This document shows, piece by piece, positions 8,089 through 14,354 of a DNA stretch of 48,675 bases (position 1 is the first letter of the stretch; each line of letters begins with the position of its first letter). The notes below the pieces were generated by a model that made no database searches, was not told where the DNA came from, and saw only the letters and a list, made by a program, of their open reading frames with translations. Source of the stretch: Halomicronema sp. CCY15110 (GTDB lineage: Bacteria; Cyanobacteriota; Cyanobacteriia; Phormidesmidales; Phormidesmidaceae); the NCBI RefSeq assembly GCF_016888165.1, contig NZ_JACSWC010000422.1, positions 1-48,675 on the forward strand. The letters run 5' to 3'. The position numbers and the translations under genes are program-made.

Positions 8089-9144
8089 CTAGAATTCTTG
8101 ACCAATGTAGAGGGTCCGCACTTCGCCATTGCGACGGACGACCGCCTCTTCATTGGCGACTGATACGAGCAGCCAACCACTGTTGCCTACGCGCTCGCCA
8201 ATGTAGACCCGCTGCGGCACCCCGGCAATTTCAAACAGGGCGGCGGAGCGATCGCCCAATTCCAGCACCCCTAAGAGGGTTTGGGTATTGACTGCCGCCG
8301 GGGTGGGGTTACTGCTCACCCCGTTGGTTGTGGGATTGTAGGCGGTATTGGGCGCGGCGGTGGGGGCAGGCACCGTTGCCGCCTGCGAGGCGGGATAAGG
8401 GACATAAACCCGCTCAATGACGTTGACGGGACCAGGAACGCTGGGAACGCCATTGGGCGCTCCGGGGGACAGCACGTTATTGCCCATCGGCGGCAGGCCA
8501 GCGCCATTGCCACCATTCAGCGCGACCGCCACATCACCCACGTTGCTGGCCGCCGTTGGGGTGGCGGTCGTCGCATTTTGAGTGATCACTTCTAGCGATC
8601 GCCGCAAATACTCTAAAAACTCGGCATTCGCATTCGCCATGGGCACTTCCGTCGGTACGGTCGTGGGGGCAACCGCCGCTAGTTGCGCGGTTTGCCGTTG
8701 CTGCATCCAGACCCCCAACGTCGCGAGCACCATTAGCCCCGCAGCGCCGAGCAACGCCCGATTCACCGTCCAAAAACTTTTCGCCGGAGCCGGGGCCGTC
8801 GAGTCAGTCGCCGGAGCCTTGTCGCCCTCATCTGCCATCACTGGCACCAATGGCGTTGATGTAGTTGCCAGGTCAGTCGAGATCGCCGCCGTCGCTGGAT
8901 CTAGTAACTCCGCAGCTGAGTCTCCAGCCTCAAAGCTGAGGGGCATCGCTGCGACTGGGGCTGGTTCGGCTAGGGGCGGCTGGGCCAGCTTCGCCAGCGC
9001 CTCTTCATCCCCTTCTAAAGCCCGCTCAACATCGCCAAACAGCTCGCTCATTAATTGATCCGCCGAAGCATCCGCCATCTGAATCGGATGCGACGACTCA
9101 GATAAAGATTGAGAATCGAGTGGAGGAACTTTGCTATCAATCAT
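8089..9144 (-). CDS. Membrane-anchored protein with PilP/GspC-like C-terminus, function unknown
   Basis: The 351-residue product has an acidic cytoplasmic N-terminus of about 125 residues. One membrane segment follows (ALLGAAGLMVLATLGVWM). Then comes a long Pro/Ala/Asn-rich linker, and finally a compact C-terminal domain of about 65 residues (LLGVLELGDRSAALFEI ... RVYIGERVGNSGW ... VRRNGEVRTLYIGQEF). That final domain resembles the small beta domain of PilP/GspC-type secretion or pilus proteins. This similarity is by pattern only. The frame is open to a TTG at 9183, but the ATG at 9144 is preferred. No pilus genes lie nearby. Confidence 0.62.
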   Translation of the reverse strand: MIDSKVPPLDSQSLSESSHPIQMADASADQLMSELFGDVERALEGDEEALAKLAQPPLAEPAPVAAMPLSFEAGDSAAELLDPATAAISTDLATTSTPLVPVMADEGDKAPATDSTAPAPAKSFWTVNRALLGAAGLMVLATLGVWMQQRQTAQLAAVAPTTVPTEVPMANANAEFLEYLRRSLEVITQNATTATPTAASNVGDVAVALNGGNGAGLPPMGNNVLSPGAPNGVPSVPGPVNVIERVYVPYPASQAATVPAPTAAPNTAYNPTTNGVSSNPTPAAVNTQTLLGVLELGDRSAALFEIAGVPQRVYIGERVGNSGWLLVSVANEEAVVRRNGEVRTLYIGQEF

Positions 9145-9484
9145 GCTGTAATTCCGCAGAATAACCGTGCTCAATTTAGTCAATTATGGTCGAGACCACC
9201 CCAAGCATTTAAAAGCCTGCATAGACGTTAACAAGCCAGCTTCAGATGCCACCTATCCACGCCAAATTGCTAAGAAAGTTAACAACTTGGCGGCCAGGGT
9301 TGACGCCTGAAAAAACACAGTCGTGTTTTTAGATGCCGAGGCTACGGCTCAATATTAATCGCGCTTGGCAGAAACGGCACTGCTGAGGCGCTTTTTTTCG
9401 GCAACACAGGGGGTGTCCAACTGCGGGCCAGGCTGCGGGGGCGATCGCTCAGCGCACTGTGTTAGTATGCTGGGTGTCTGTAAA
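9145..9484. other. Intergenic region with a small hairpin
   Basis: No gene was found. AAAAACAC (9311-9318) and GTGTTTTT (9323-9330) form an 8-bp hairpin with a 4-base loop ending in a T-run, so it could act as a terminator in either direction. No transcript clearly ends there. The region should also hold the promoter of the downstream tRNA-Pro and of the upstream minus-strand gene. Confidence 0.4.
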
Positions 9485-9558
9485 CGGGATGTAGCGCAGC
9501 TTGGTAGCGCGCCTGCTTTGGGAGCAGGATGTCGCAGGTTCGAATCCTGTCATCCCGA
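9485..9558 (+). tRNA. tRNA-Pro (anticodon TGG)
   Basis: A 74-nt cloverleaf can be drawn by eye. The acceptor stem is CGGGATG/CATCCCG with discriminator A. The D arm is GCGC..GCGC, the anticodon stem is CCTGC/GCAGG with loop TTTGGGA giving anticodon TGG, and the T arm is CAGG-TTCGAAT-CCTG. The 3' CCA is not encoded. Confidence 0.95.
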
Positions 9559-9892
9559 TTGAATTGAGCACATGGCCGATTTACTCAGTGGACTAAGGGG
9601 TCATTGTGAGGCGGTCGAAAGTTGCTAGCATAATTTTCAACATGGTAACTACTAGGCCGTGGCTCTCCGGCGACAATCGCTGCTTGAGTGAGGGGAATGC
9701 TGGTGCAGCATTGAAATGATGATCGCGAGCGGTGGCTCTCTAGATACTGGAGTGTCCCCAAGCGATATCGCTCGGTCAACCGAAATCAGCGTGATTAAAC
9801 TTTCGGTTAATGTGGCGACTCTGTGCGGGTGCCTCATGTGGCCCCACTGCCAGCCCCAAATTGTTGTTTTTAAGGATGGATTAGAGGCTTTT
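9559..9892. other. Intergenic region upstream of the Tic22-like gene
   Basis: No gene was found. The Tic22 reading frame is open through part of this stretch (from 9716), but the sequence before 9893 does not look like protein and the signal peptide begins at 9893. Confidence 0.5.
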
Positions 9893-10621
9893 ATGCAAGG
9901 AATTTTTCGCCAATTGGCTTCCACAGGTCTGACTGGACTGGCGATCGCCGGCTGTGCGTTGATGGCTCCAGCTCCGGCATTAGCCTTGTCGGAACAGGAA
10001 ATTCTGGAAAAGTTAGAGTCCATCCCGGTTTTTCTCATCGTGAACGGTGACGGGCAATCGCTAACGGCCAGCGTCGGCGAGACAGAAGAGGAGCAGGTAC
10101 AGGTACCGCTGGTGTTCATCAATTCCACGGAGGCCGAGAATTTCTTGACCGCAGCCGCAGAAGAGGATTCGCCTATTGCTGAGGGGGCACAGTTAGCGGT
10201 CTTGCCCTTAAATCAGGTATATTCCCAAGCGAGTTCTCAGCTCGACAGTCCAGAGTCGCTGGTTTATGTCCCCAGTGTTCAATCAGTGCAGGAAGCATCA
10301 CAAATTGCTCAGCAAGAATTTCAGGGGGTGCCCTTATACGCAGCGGTCAATCTAGAGGAGGGACAATATCTGCTCACTAGCGACAACACGCTGCCGATGT
10401 TCTTTTCGCTGGCAGATTTGCAGTCACAGGTGTCAGCGCTGATCGATACCAATCCGGCAATTGAAGAGGTGATCGGCGTTGAGGTCACAACCTTCGAAGG
10501 CATTTTGAGCAATATGGCGGCGAATGACCCAGATATTGATGAATTTTTAGAGCTGGTACAGTTTGTGCCGTCATCTCAGACGTTGCAGTACCTGGATTCT
10601 TTGTCGACCGGGGCGAATTAA
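9893..10621 (+). CDS. Tic22-like family protein
   Basis: The 242-residue product has an N-terminal signal peptide (hydrophobic GLTGLAIAGCALMAPAPALA) and would be exported, probably to the periplasm. The mature part shows the Tic22 pattern: a two-fold repeat of sections such as EKLESIPVFLIVN.DG, PLVFINSTEAENFL, VAVLPLNQVY-like and VPLYAAVN..... PMFFSLADLQ. Cyanobacterial Tic22 is a periplasmic chaperone-like protein linked to outer-membrane biogenesis; the plastid homologue works in protein import. The frame extends upstream to 9716, but ATG 9893 gives the signal peptide directly. A strong hairpin terminator follows at 10660. Confidence 0.85.
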   Translation: MQGIFRQLASTGLTGLAIAGCALMAPAPALALSEQEILEKLESIPVFLIVNGDGQSLTASVGETEEEQVQVPLVFINSTEAENFLTAAAEEDSPIAEGAQLAVLPLNQVYSQASSQLDSPESLVYVPSVQSVQEASQIAQQEFQGVPLYAAVNLEEGQYLLTSDNTLPMFFSLADLQSQVSALIDTNPAIEEVIGVEVTTFEGILSNMAANDPDIDEFLELVQFVPSSQTLQYLDSLSTGAN

Positions 10622-10659
10622 ACGCTCTGCGGCTGAATCACCTCCCTAAACAACCCGGT

Positions 10660-10706
10660 TTCGGCGGCGCTCAACCTTCCAGCTACAAGAGTTGAGCGCC
10701 GCCGAA
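10660..10706 (+). terminator. Long hairpin, copy A of a two-copy hairpin family; likely terminator
   Basis: A perfect 16-bp stem (10660-10675 with 10691-10706) encloses a 15-base loop and is followed by TTTT. It ends the Tic22-like gene. A related hairpin with the same stem ends but a different stem centre is found after queA at 39803-39853. Confidence 0.7.
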
Positions 10707-10829
10707 TTTTGATCTCGATTTACCAGGATTGTATTTTCAAACGAGCCACTACTCGGTTGAAGCAGGCTCATCATGATTAATGACGGCCCGGACTGAGAGC
10801 CCATTGAGGAGACCGATCACTTCGTTGAT

Positions 10830-10878
10830 CAATGAATAAGGGCGATCGCCGCTCAGTCGTGGTCGCCCTTATTCATTG
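10830..10878 (-). terminator. Inverted repeat at the 3' end of the MerR gene
   Basis: A 16-bp perfect stem (10830-10845 with 10863-10878) encloses a 17-base loop. Its right arm contains the stop codon of the minus-strand MerR gene. The AT-rich outer part of each arm could give a bidirectional terminator between the convergent Tic22 and MerR genes. Confidence 0.6.
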
Positions 10879-11288
10879 GCATGTTCAATGATGGGGCAGT
10901 AGTCAGCATCCATATTTTGGCGTTGATCAGCTTCCCGAATTAGGACTTGTAGCTGCTGTTTCAATGCCTGTAGCTGTTGAATGCGATCGTCAATTTCAAC
11001 GACTTTTTCTTGGAACTTATGGCGCACATTTTGACAAGGCCGCTGGCCCGAGTCGGCAATCCCCAAAATATCTTGAATGTCATTGAGGCTTAGCCCCAGG
11101 GCCTGCGACTGACGAATAAAGCTCAGGCGCGGCAGCACGGATGGCGCAAACAAACGAAACCCCCCAGACGTGCGCTTGGCAGCTTCAATCAGGCCGCGCT
11201 CTTCATAGAAGCGAATTGTTTTGACGGGTAATTGACTCTGGGCACTGACCTGACCAATTTTGAGTAATTCGGGTTGGGCCTGTAACAT
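10869..11288 (-). CDS. MerR family transcriptional regulator, likely metal-responsive
   Basis: The 139-residue product has the MerR winged helix-turn-helix at the N-terminus (LLKIGQVSAQSQLPVKTIRFYEERGLI) with the usual GFRLFAPSVLPRLSFIRQSQALGLSL continuation. A dimerisation helix follows. Two cysteines match the metal-binding positions of ZntR/CadR-like members: Cys85 in RPCQNVRHKF and Cys131 in DYCPIIEH near the C-terminus. This argues for sensing a thiophilic metal such as zinc, cadmium or lead; the metal cannot be fixed from sequence. No efflux pump lies next to it. A dyad upstream (11337-11352) may be its own operator. Confidence 0.85.
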   Translation of the reverse strand: MLQAQPELLKIGQVSAQSQLPVKTIRFYEERGLIEAAKRTSGGFRLFAPSVLPRLSFIRQSQALGLSLNDIQDILGIADSGQRPCQNVRHKFQEKVVEIDDRIQQLQALKQQLQVLIREADQRQNMDADYCPIIEHANE

Positions 11289-11336
11289 TTCGCTTTCCCC
11301 CCTAACCTGCGTTCGTTCACTAAGCCTACCTTCTAT

Positions 11337-11352
11337 CTCTAGTGAACTGGAG
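11337..11352 (-). promoter_or_regulatory. Putative MerR-type operator
   Basis: CTCTAGT-GA-ACTGGAG is an interrupted dyad (CTCnAGT/ACTnGAG) of the kind bound by MerR-family regulators, about 50 bases upstream of the merR-like start. The -35/-10 elements are not obvious, so autoregulation is inferred. Confidence 0.4.
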
Positions 11353-11553
11353 GGTGCGTGGTGTTTCGTAACGTCTTGCGCGGCAATCGGGACTTGTACA
11401 ACTTAGCAAGTTAGGCGTCCCTGATCAGGCGACAGGCGACAGAATTGGGCACCTGAGGATCGTCAAAAGTGAATGACCCGGAGCGGCACATCCCCCATGA
11501 CCAGCTTGATCACTCCCCTCTCACGTCCGATGTCGACCGCCAAAAAGCAAGTG

Positions 11554-12282
11554 CTACGGATCTTCCGACGATAACGGCTCTGGGGCACTGTCTAACAACC
11601 CTAACAACGGGCCGATAATCGCCCCAAAGACAAAGCCCCCGGCATGGGCCCAGTAGGCAATTCCCCCCTCAGCCATGCCGATGTTGGCAGGGGCATTGAG
11701 ACTAGCCAAGCCGTAAGATGCCTGCTGCAAAAACCAAATACCCAAGTAAAACATCGCGGGAATTCGCAAGGGTAGAAAGAAGAAGCCTAGAGGCACGATA
11801 GTCAGGATGCGGACATCGGGAAATCGAAAAATATAGGCTCCCATAATGCCCGCGATCGCTCCACTCGCGCCGAGAGACGGCACCTCGGAATACATGCCAA
11901 AGAACCACTGCGTCAACGTTGCCAGAATGCCGCAGATTAAATAGAACAACAAAAAGCGGGCATGGCCGAGCTCTTCTTCAACGTTGTTCCCAAAGATCCA
12001 CAGGTAGAGCATATTGCCACCCACGTGCAAAAACCCCGCATGCATAAATTGTGCCGAAACCAGGGTGAACCACTCATGTGCCGTAAAGATGGTGAACCCG
12101 CCGGGGGCTTGCAGCGCCTGTGTGAGCTGTTCTGGAACCACCGCCCAAGTGCGAAAGAACGTCATCAGTTCCATCGGGGACAGCGTTAACTCATAGAAAA
12201 ACACCAGTAAATTGACGGCAATCAAGCCATAGGTCACATAGGGCGTAATCTTGATCGGGTTGTCATCTTTGAGAGGAACCAC
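11554..12282 (-). CDS. Rhomboid family intramembrane serine protease
   Basis: The product has about 242 residues and at least six hydrophobic segments. The serine nucleophile is in GASGAIAG (about residue 140) and the catalytic histidine in WAHAGGF (about 213). The first luminal part has the rhomboid signature HAGFLHVGGNMLYLWIFGN. It would cleave membrane proteins within the cytoplasmic or thylakoid membrane. The frame reaches a TTG at 12318, but relatives usually start near (M)VPLKDDNP, so GTG 12282 is preferred. No clear Shine-Dalgarno supports either. It is a stand-alone minus-strand gene, divergent from the riboswitch locus. Confidence 0.85.
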   Translation of the reverse strand: MVPLKDDNPIKITPYVTYGLIAVNLLVFFYELTLSPMELMTFFRTWAVVPEQLTQALQAPGGFTIFTAHEWFTLVSAQFMHAGFLHVGGNMLYLWIFGNNVEEELGHARFLLFYLICGILATLTQWFFGMYSEVPSLGASGAIAGIMGAYIFRFPDVRILTIVPLGFFFLPLRIPAMFYLGIWFLQQASYGLASLNAPANIGMAEGGIAYWAHAGGFVFGAIIGPLLGLLDSAPEPLSSEDP

Positions 12283-12559
12283 AGCACACCAATAATCTTT
12301 CAATTGGCAAGTTATCAAATGCCGCCCCCCTGCACGACCATCAACCGGATGATTCTGCTTGGGACGCTCATGACCACCGTCTCAGGGCTTCACCACGACT
12401 GACGCTTTGCTGGGTATTGAGGGGAGTGCTTGGGTGAGCCGCAAGAGCCGAAAATACAGATCCAGAGGGCGATGCAGACCTGCTTTGCGATCGCCAGTCA
12501 TCTCTTACTCACTCATGTTTACGTTGAGTCATAATTCGCCCACGATGATGATGAGACAC

Positions 12560-12588
12560 TTGACAAAAGCAAAAAATAACCGTATATT
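12560..12588 (+). promoter_or_regulatory. Sigma-70-type promoter of the DUF4278 triplet
   Basis: TTGACA (12560-12565) and TATATT (12583-12588) are separated by exactly 17 bases, near the ideal. Transcription would start about 12595-12600, a few bases before the first riboswitch. No other promoter fits between the units. Confidence 0.75.
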
Positions 12589-12595
12589 TATATAC
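12582..12595 (+). promoter_or_regulatory. NtcA-binding box (GTA-N8-TAC) over the -10 element
   Basis: GTA (12582-12584), 8 bases, TAC (12593-12595) is a full match to the NtcA consensus. It overlaps the -10 rather than sitting near -41, the position expected for repression rather than activation. Nitrogen limitation would therefore switch the locus off. Confidence 0.7.
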
Positions 12596-12605
12596 AGAAA
12601 GCAAA

Positions 12606-12670
12606 TCGTTCATCCGACCAGCACATCTGGACAGGACGGAAGTAAGAGAGTAATTCTCTGAAGGAACGCG
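12606..12670 (+). ncRNA. Glutamine riboswitch (glnA RNA / Downstream-peptide type), copy 1
   Basis: The sequence matches the glutamine aptamer pattern: CGTTC (12607-12611) pairs with GAACG (12664-12668) as P1. CC..GG pairing encloses a CCAG/CTGG hairpin. The conserved GGACGGAAGTAAG follows, then a small variable hairpin (AGAG/CTCT), and GAAGGAACGC closes it. Just after P1, CGCCTC (12669-12674) can pair with the Shine-Dalgarno GAGGCG (12710-12715), giving translational control of the next gene. Confidence 0.88.
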
Positions 12671-12720
12671 CCTCTTTCACTACACGATCAACATCACTGT
12701 TGTCATTTGGAGGCGAGATT

Positions 12721-12891
12721 ATGAGCTTACGTTATCGTGGTGCAGATTACGAACCCTGCCAGACTGGTTTCAACTACTTTGAAGAAGTCATTGGTACTTA
12801 CCGAGGTGCAGTTGTGACTCGTCGAGTTGCGACTAATGCTCCTAACCAGCATATCGATGGTTTAACCTATCGCGGTGCCAAGGTTAAGTAG
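12721..12891 (+). CDS. DUF4278 small protein, PirA-like (copy 1)
   Basis: The 56-residue product is made of the DUF4278 pattern: LRYRGADYE at the start, IGTYRGA in the middle and GLTYRGAKVK at the end, three YRG motifs in all. Synechocystis PirA, a small PII-binding regulator that limits activation of N-acetylglutamate kinase and so arginine synthesis, is, as I recall, a DUF4278 protein; the function here is inferred from that. The start ATG follows a good Shine-Dalgarno (GGAGG, spacing 7). A longer frame from TTG 12700 is unlikely because it would include the ribosome site. It differs from copies 2 and 3 mainly in residues 9-22 and 34-46. Confidence 0.85.
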   Translation: MSLRYRGADYEPCQTGFNYFEEVIGTYRGAVVTRRVATNAPNQHIDGLTYRGAKVK

Positions 12892-12908
12892 TCTGTTCAC
12901 TCATCCAA

Positions 12909-12973
12909 TCGTTCATCCGACCAGTGCATCTGGACAGGACGGAAGTAAGAGAGTAATTCTCTGAAGGAACGCG
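12909..12973 (+). ncRNA. Glutamine riboswitch, copy 2
   Basis: The aptamer is nearly identical to copy 1: CGTTC (12910-12914) pairs with GAACG (12967-12971), and GGACGGAAGTAAG and the AGAG/CTCT hairpin are kept. CGCCTCT (12972-12978) is complementary over 7 bases to AGAGGCG (13002-13008), which holds the ribosome site of the second DUF4278 gene. Only 17 bases separate it from the previous stop codon, so it has no promoter of its own. Confidence 0.88.
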
Positions 12974-13016
12974 CCTCTCGATTCATTGCAAACCATTCGC
13001 AAGAGGCGAAAATATC

Positions 13017-13187
13017 ATGACTTTACGTTATCGCGGCGTTGAATACGACACTCACACTCCTCAAGTGCAGTTGGCGGAAGAAGTAATTGGTCAATATCGG
13101 GGCGCAACCGTGACCCGCCATGTGGCTAACAACTTGCACGCCGACCACGTTGATGGTCTAGTCTATCGCGGCGCAAAAGTTCGCTAA
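13017..13187 (+). CDS. DUF4278 small protein, PirA-like (copy 2)
   Basis: The 56-residue product has the three YRG motifs of DUF4278 (LRYRGVEYD, IGQYRGATVTR, GLVYRGAKVR). It differs from copy 3 at only 7 positions, so these two arose by recent duplication; copy 1 is more distant. The ATG follows AGAGG at a spacing of 10. That ribosome site lies within the strand that pairs with the sequence after the riboswitch. It is too short for many gene callers and may be missing from existing annotations. The function is inferred as for copy 1: PII-dependent control of nitrogen metabolism. Confidence 0.85.
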   Translation: MTLRYRGVEYDTHTPQVQLAEEVIGQYRGATVTRHVANNLHADHVDGLVYRGAKVR

Positions 13188-13202
13188 TTTCTGTTTCGTT
13201 AA

Positions 13203-13267
13203 TCGTTCATCCGACCAGTGCATCTGGACAGGACGGAAGTAAGGGCACAACGCCTTGAAGGAACGCG
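13203..13267 (+). ncRNA. Glutamine riboswitch, copy 3
   Basis: CGTTC (13204-13208) pairs with GAACG (13261-13265), and the aptamer core is conserved. The variable hairpin has changed from AGAG/CTCT to an AAGG/CCTT-type stem: the sequence is different but pairing and total length are kept. CGCCTCT (13266-13272) can pair with AGAGGCG (13295-13301) over the next ribosome site. It starts 15 bases after the copy 2 stop codon. Confidence 0.88.
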
Positions 13268-13309
13268 CCTCTCATTCACTGCAAACCATTCGCAAGAGGC
13301 GAAAATATC

Positions 13310-13480
13310 ATGACTTTACGTTATCGCGGCGCTGAATACGACACTCACACTACCGAAGTGCAGTTGGCGGAAGAAGTAATTGGTCAATATCGGGGCGCAA
13401 CTGTAACCCGCCATGTCGCTAAGAACTTGCACGCCGAGCACGTCGATGGCTTGATCTATCGCGGCGCAAAAGTTAAATAG
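13310..13480 (+). CDS. DUF4278 small protein, PirA-like (copy 3)
   Basis: The 56-residue product has LRYRGAEYD, IGQYRGATVTR and GLIYRGAKVK. Compared with copy 2 the changes are V8A, P15T, Q16E, N38K, D43E, V49I and R56K, all mild, which suggests the protein is under constraint. The ATG at 13310 follows AGAGG. It is the last gene before a strong terminator at 13541. As with copy 2, its length of 56 residues means it is easily overlooked. It probably acts with its two paralogues on PII or a related partner; whether the three differ in target is unknown. Confidence 0.85.
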   Translation: MTLRYRGAEYDTHTTEVQLAEEVIGQYRGATVTRHVAKNLHAEHVDGLIYRGAKVK

Positions 13481-13540
13481 TTGAGACTTGTTCTCTAGGC
13501 CATGTTGTTTAGCGTGGCCCAGGAGTAAGAGTTAAGGAGC

Positions 13541-13588
13541 GGCGTATCTCATTGCGGCATTAAGCCAAAGATGAGATGCGCCCTTTTT
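13541..13588 (+). terminator. Rho-independent terminator of the DUF4278 triplet
   Basis: A 12-bp stem (13541-13552 with 13571-13582, one T-G pairing position) encloses an 18-base loop and is followed by CTTTTT. It closes the three-unit transcript. Confidence 0.8.
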
Positions 13589-13841
13589 ATTGGCAAACTG
13601 TCTTGGTTGGCTTCAGCAATTCTAAGGATGGCTTTCTTGGGGACTGAGCAAGCCAGTAACGCTCAGGCTGAGCAATTGCTCTAGAGCTTCGCACCGGGGT
13701 CAGACCTGAATGAAACGATAGGTTGTGTGTGCGGCCCGAAATTGGCAGCGCTGGGTCACCTCAACTGTTGTCGGAGGACAGTACAGGCAGAGATCCTGGG
13801 CTAGTAGCGCCGAACAGCGATGCGGGAAGGGGCTGAGCGTT

Positions 13842-14354
13842 TCACAGCAGTAGCTGGGGGGGAGCGAGCCAAAACAGGGTGCTGTGACCAATCGCGTCCT
13901 TGGCGGGGGGCACCTCGACCCCAATGACACCCGTTTTTTTCAGTCGCCAGTTGTGACTCCCCTGGCCATGCACGAGGAGTTGCGCCCAGTGGCTCAGATC
14001 TGGCTCATGGCCAACCAGCGCTAGACGACTGACAGGATGGGCCATTTGCCAATCGGTGAGCCAGGACAACCAGTGTTGTAACTCACCGCCAGGAGCCAGC
14101 ACCTCTAGCGTTGCCGAGGTCGGAGCTAGATCGGCTTCGAGCAAAATTTGGGTGGTTTGGTGAGCGCGCACGAGGGGGCTGGTCAGGATGAGTTCGACGC
14201 GACAACCTAGCTGCACCAGGCGATCGCCGATCGCTCGGGTGCGCAACCGGCCTTTCTCCGTCAAGGGGCGCTCCCTGTCCTGGGCATAGGTTCCCCGGTT
14301 GGCGGCGATGCCATGACGGATGAAATAGAGTTCAGTCTGTGGAGATGAGTCCAT
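13842..14354 (-). CDS. sixA: SixA-type phosphohistidine phosphatase
   Basis: The 170-residue product belongs to the histidine phosphatase superfamily. The RHG motif (Arg13-His14-Gly15 in YFIRHGIAANRG) supplies the phospho-accepting histidine. LTEKGRLRTRAIG and LTSPLVRAHQTTQIL are typical of SixA, and the second catalytic His is in LALVGHEPDL. SixA removes phosphate from phosphohistidine in HPt domains and related phosphotransfer proteins. The gene overlaps the end of the DHH phosphoesterase gene by 23 bases, so the two are translationally coupled. The size is typical of the family. Confidence 0.85.
   Translation of the reverse strand: MDSSPQTELYFIRHGIAANRGTYAQDRERPLTEKGRLRTRAIGDRLVQLGCRVELILTSPLVRAHQTTQILLEADLAPTSATLEVLAPGGELQHWLSWLTDWQMAHPVSRLALVGHEPDLSHWAQLLVHGQGSHNWRLKKTGVIGVEVPPAKDAIGHSTLFWLAPPQLLL

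Noticed and set aside
9365-9562. 65-codon plus-strand ORF.
   Set aside because: It covers the tRNA-Pro gene and has no protein-like features.
12407-12661. 84-codon plus-strand ORF across the promoter and riboswitch.
   Set aside because: It covers the NtcA box, the promoter and the first aptamer, and has no family features.
12600-13480. The three similar blocks looked at first like a repeat array such as a CRISPR.
   Set aside because: The units are about 300 bases and contain a conserved aptamer plus a protein-coding frame; there are no short direct repeats with unique spacers and no cas genes.
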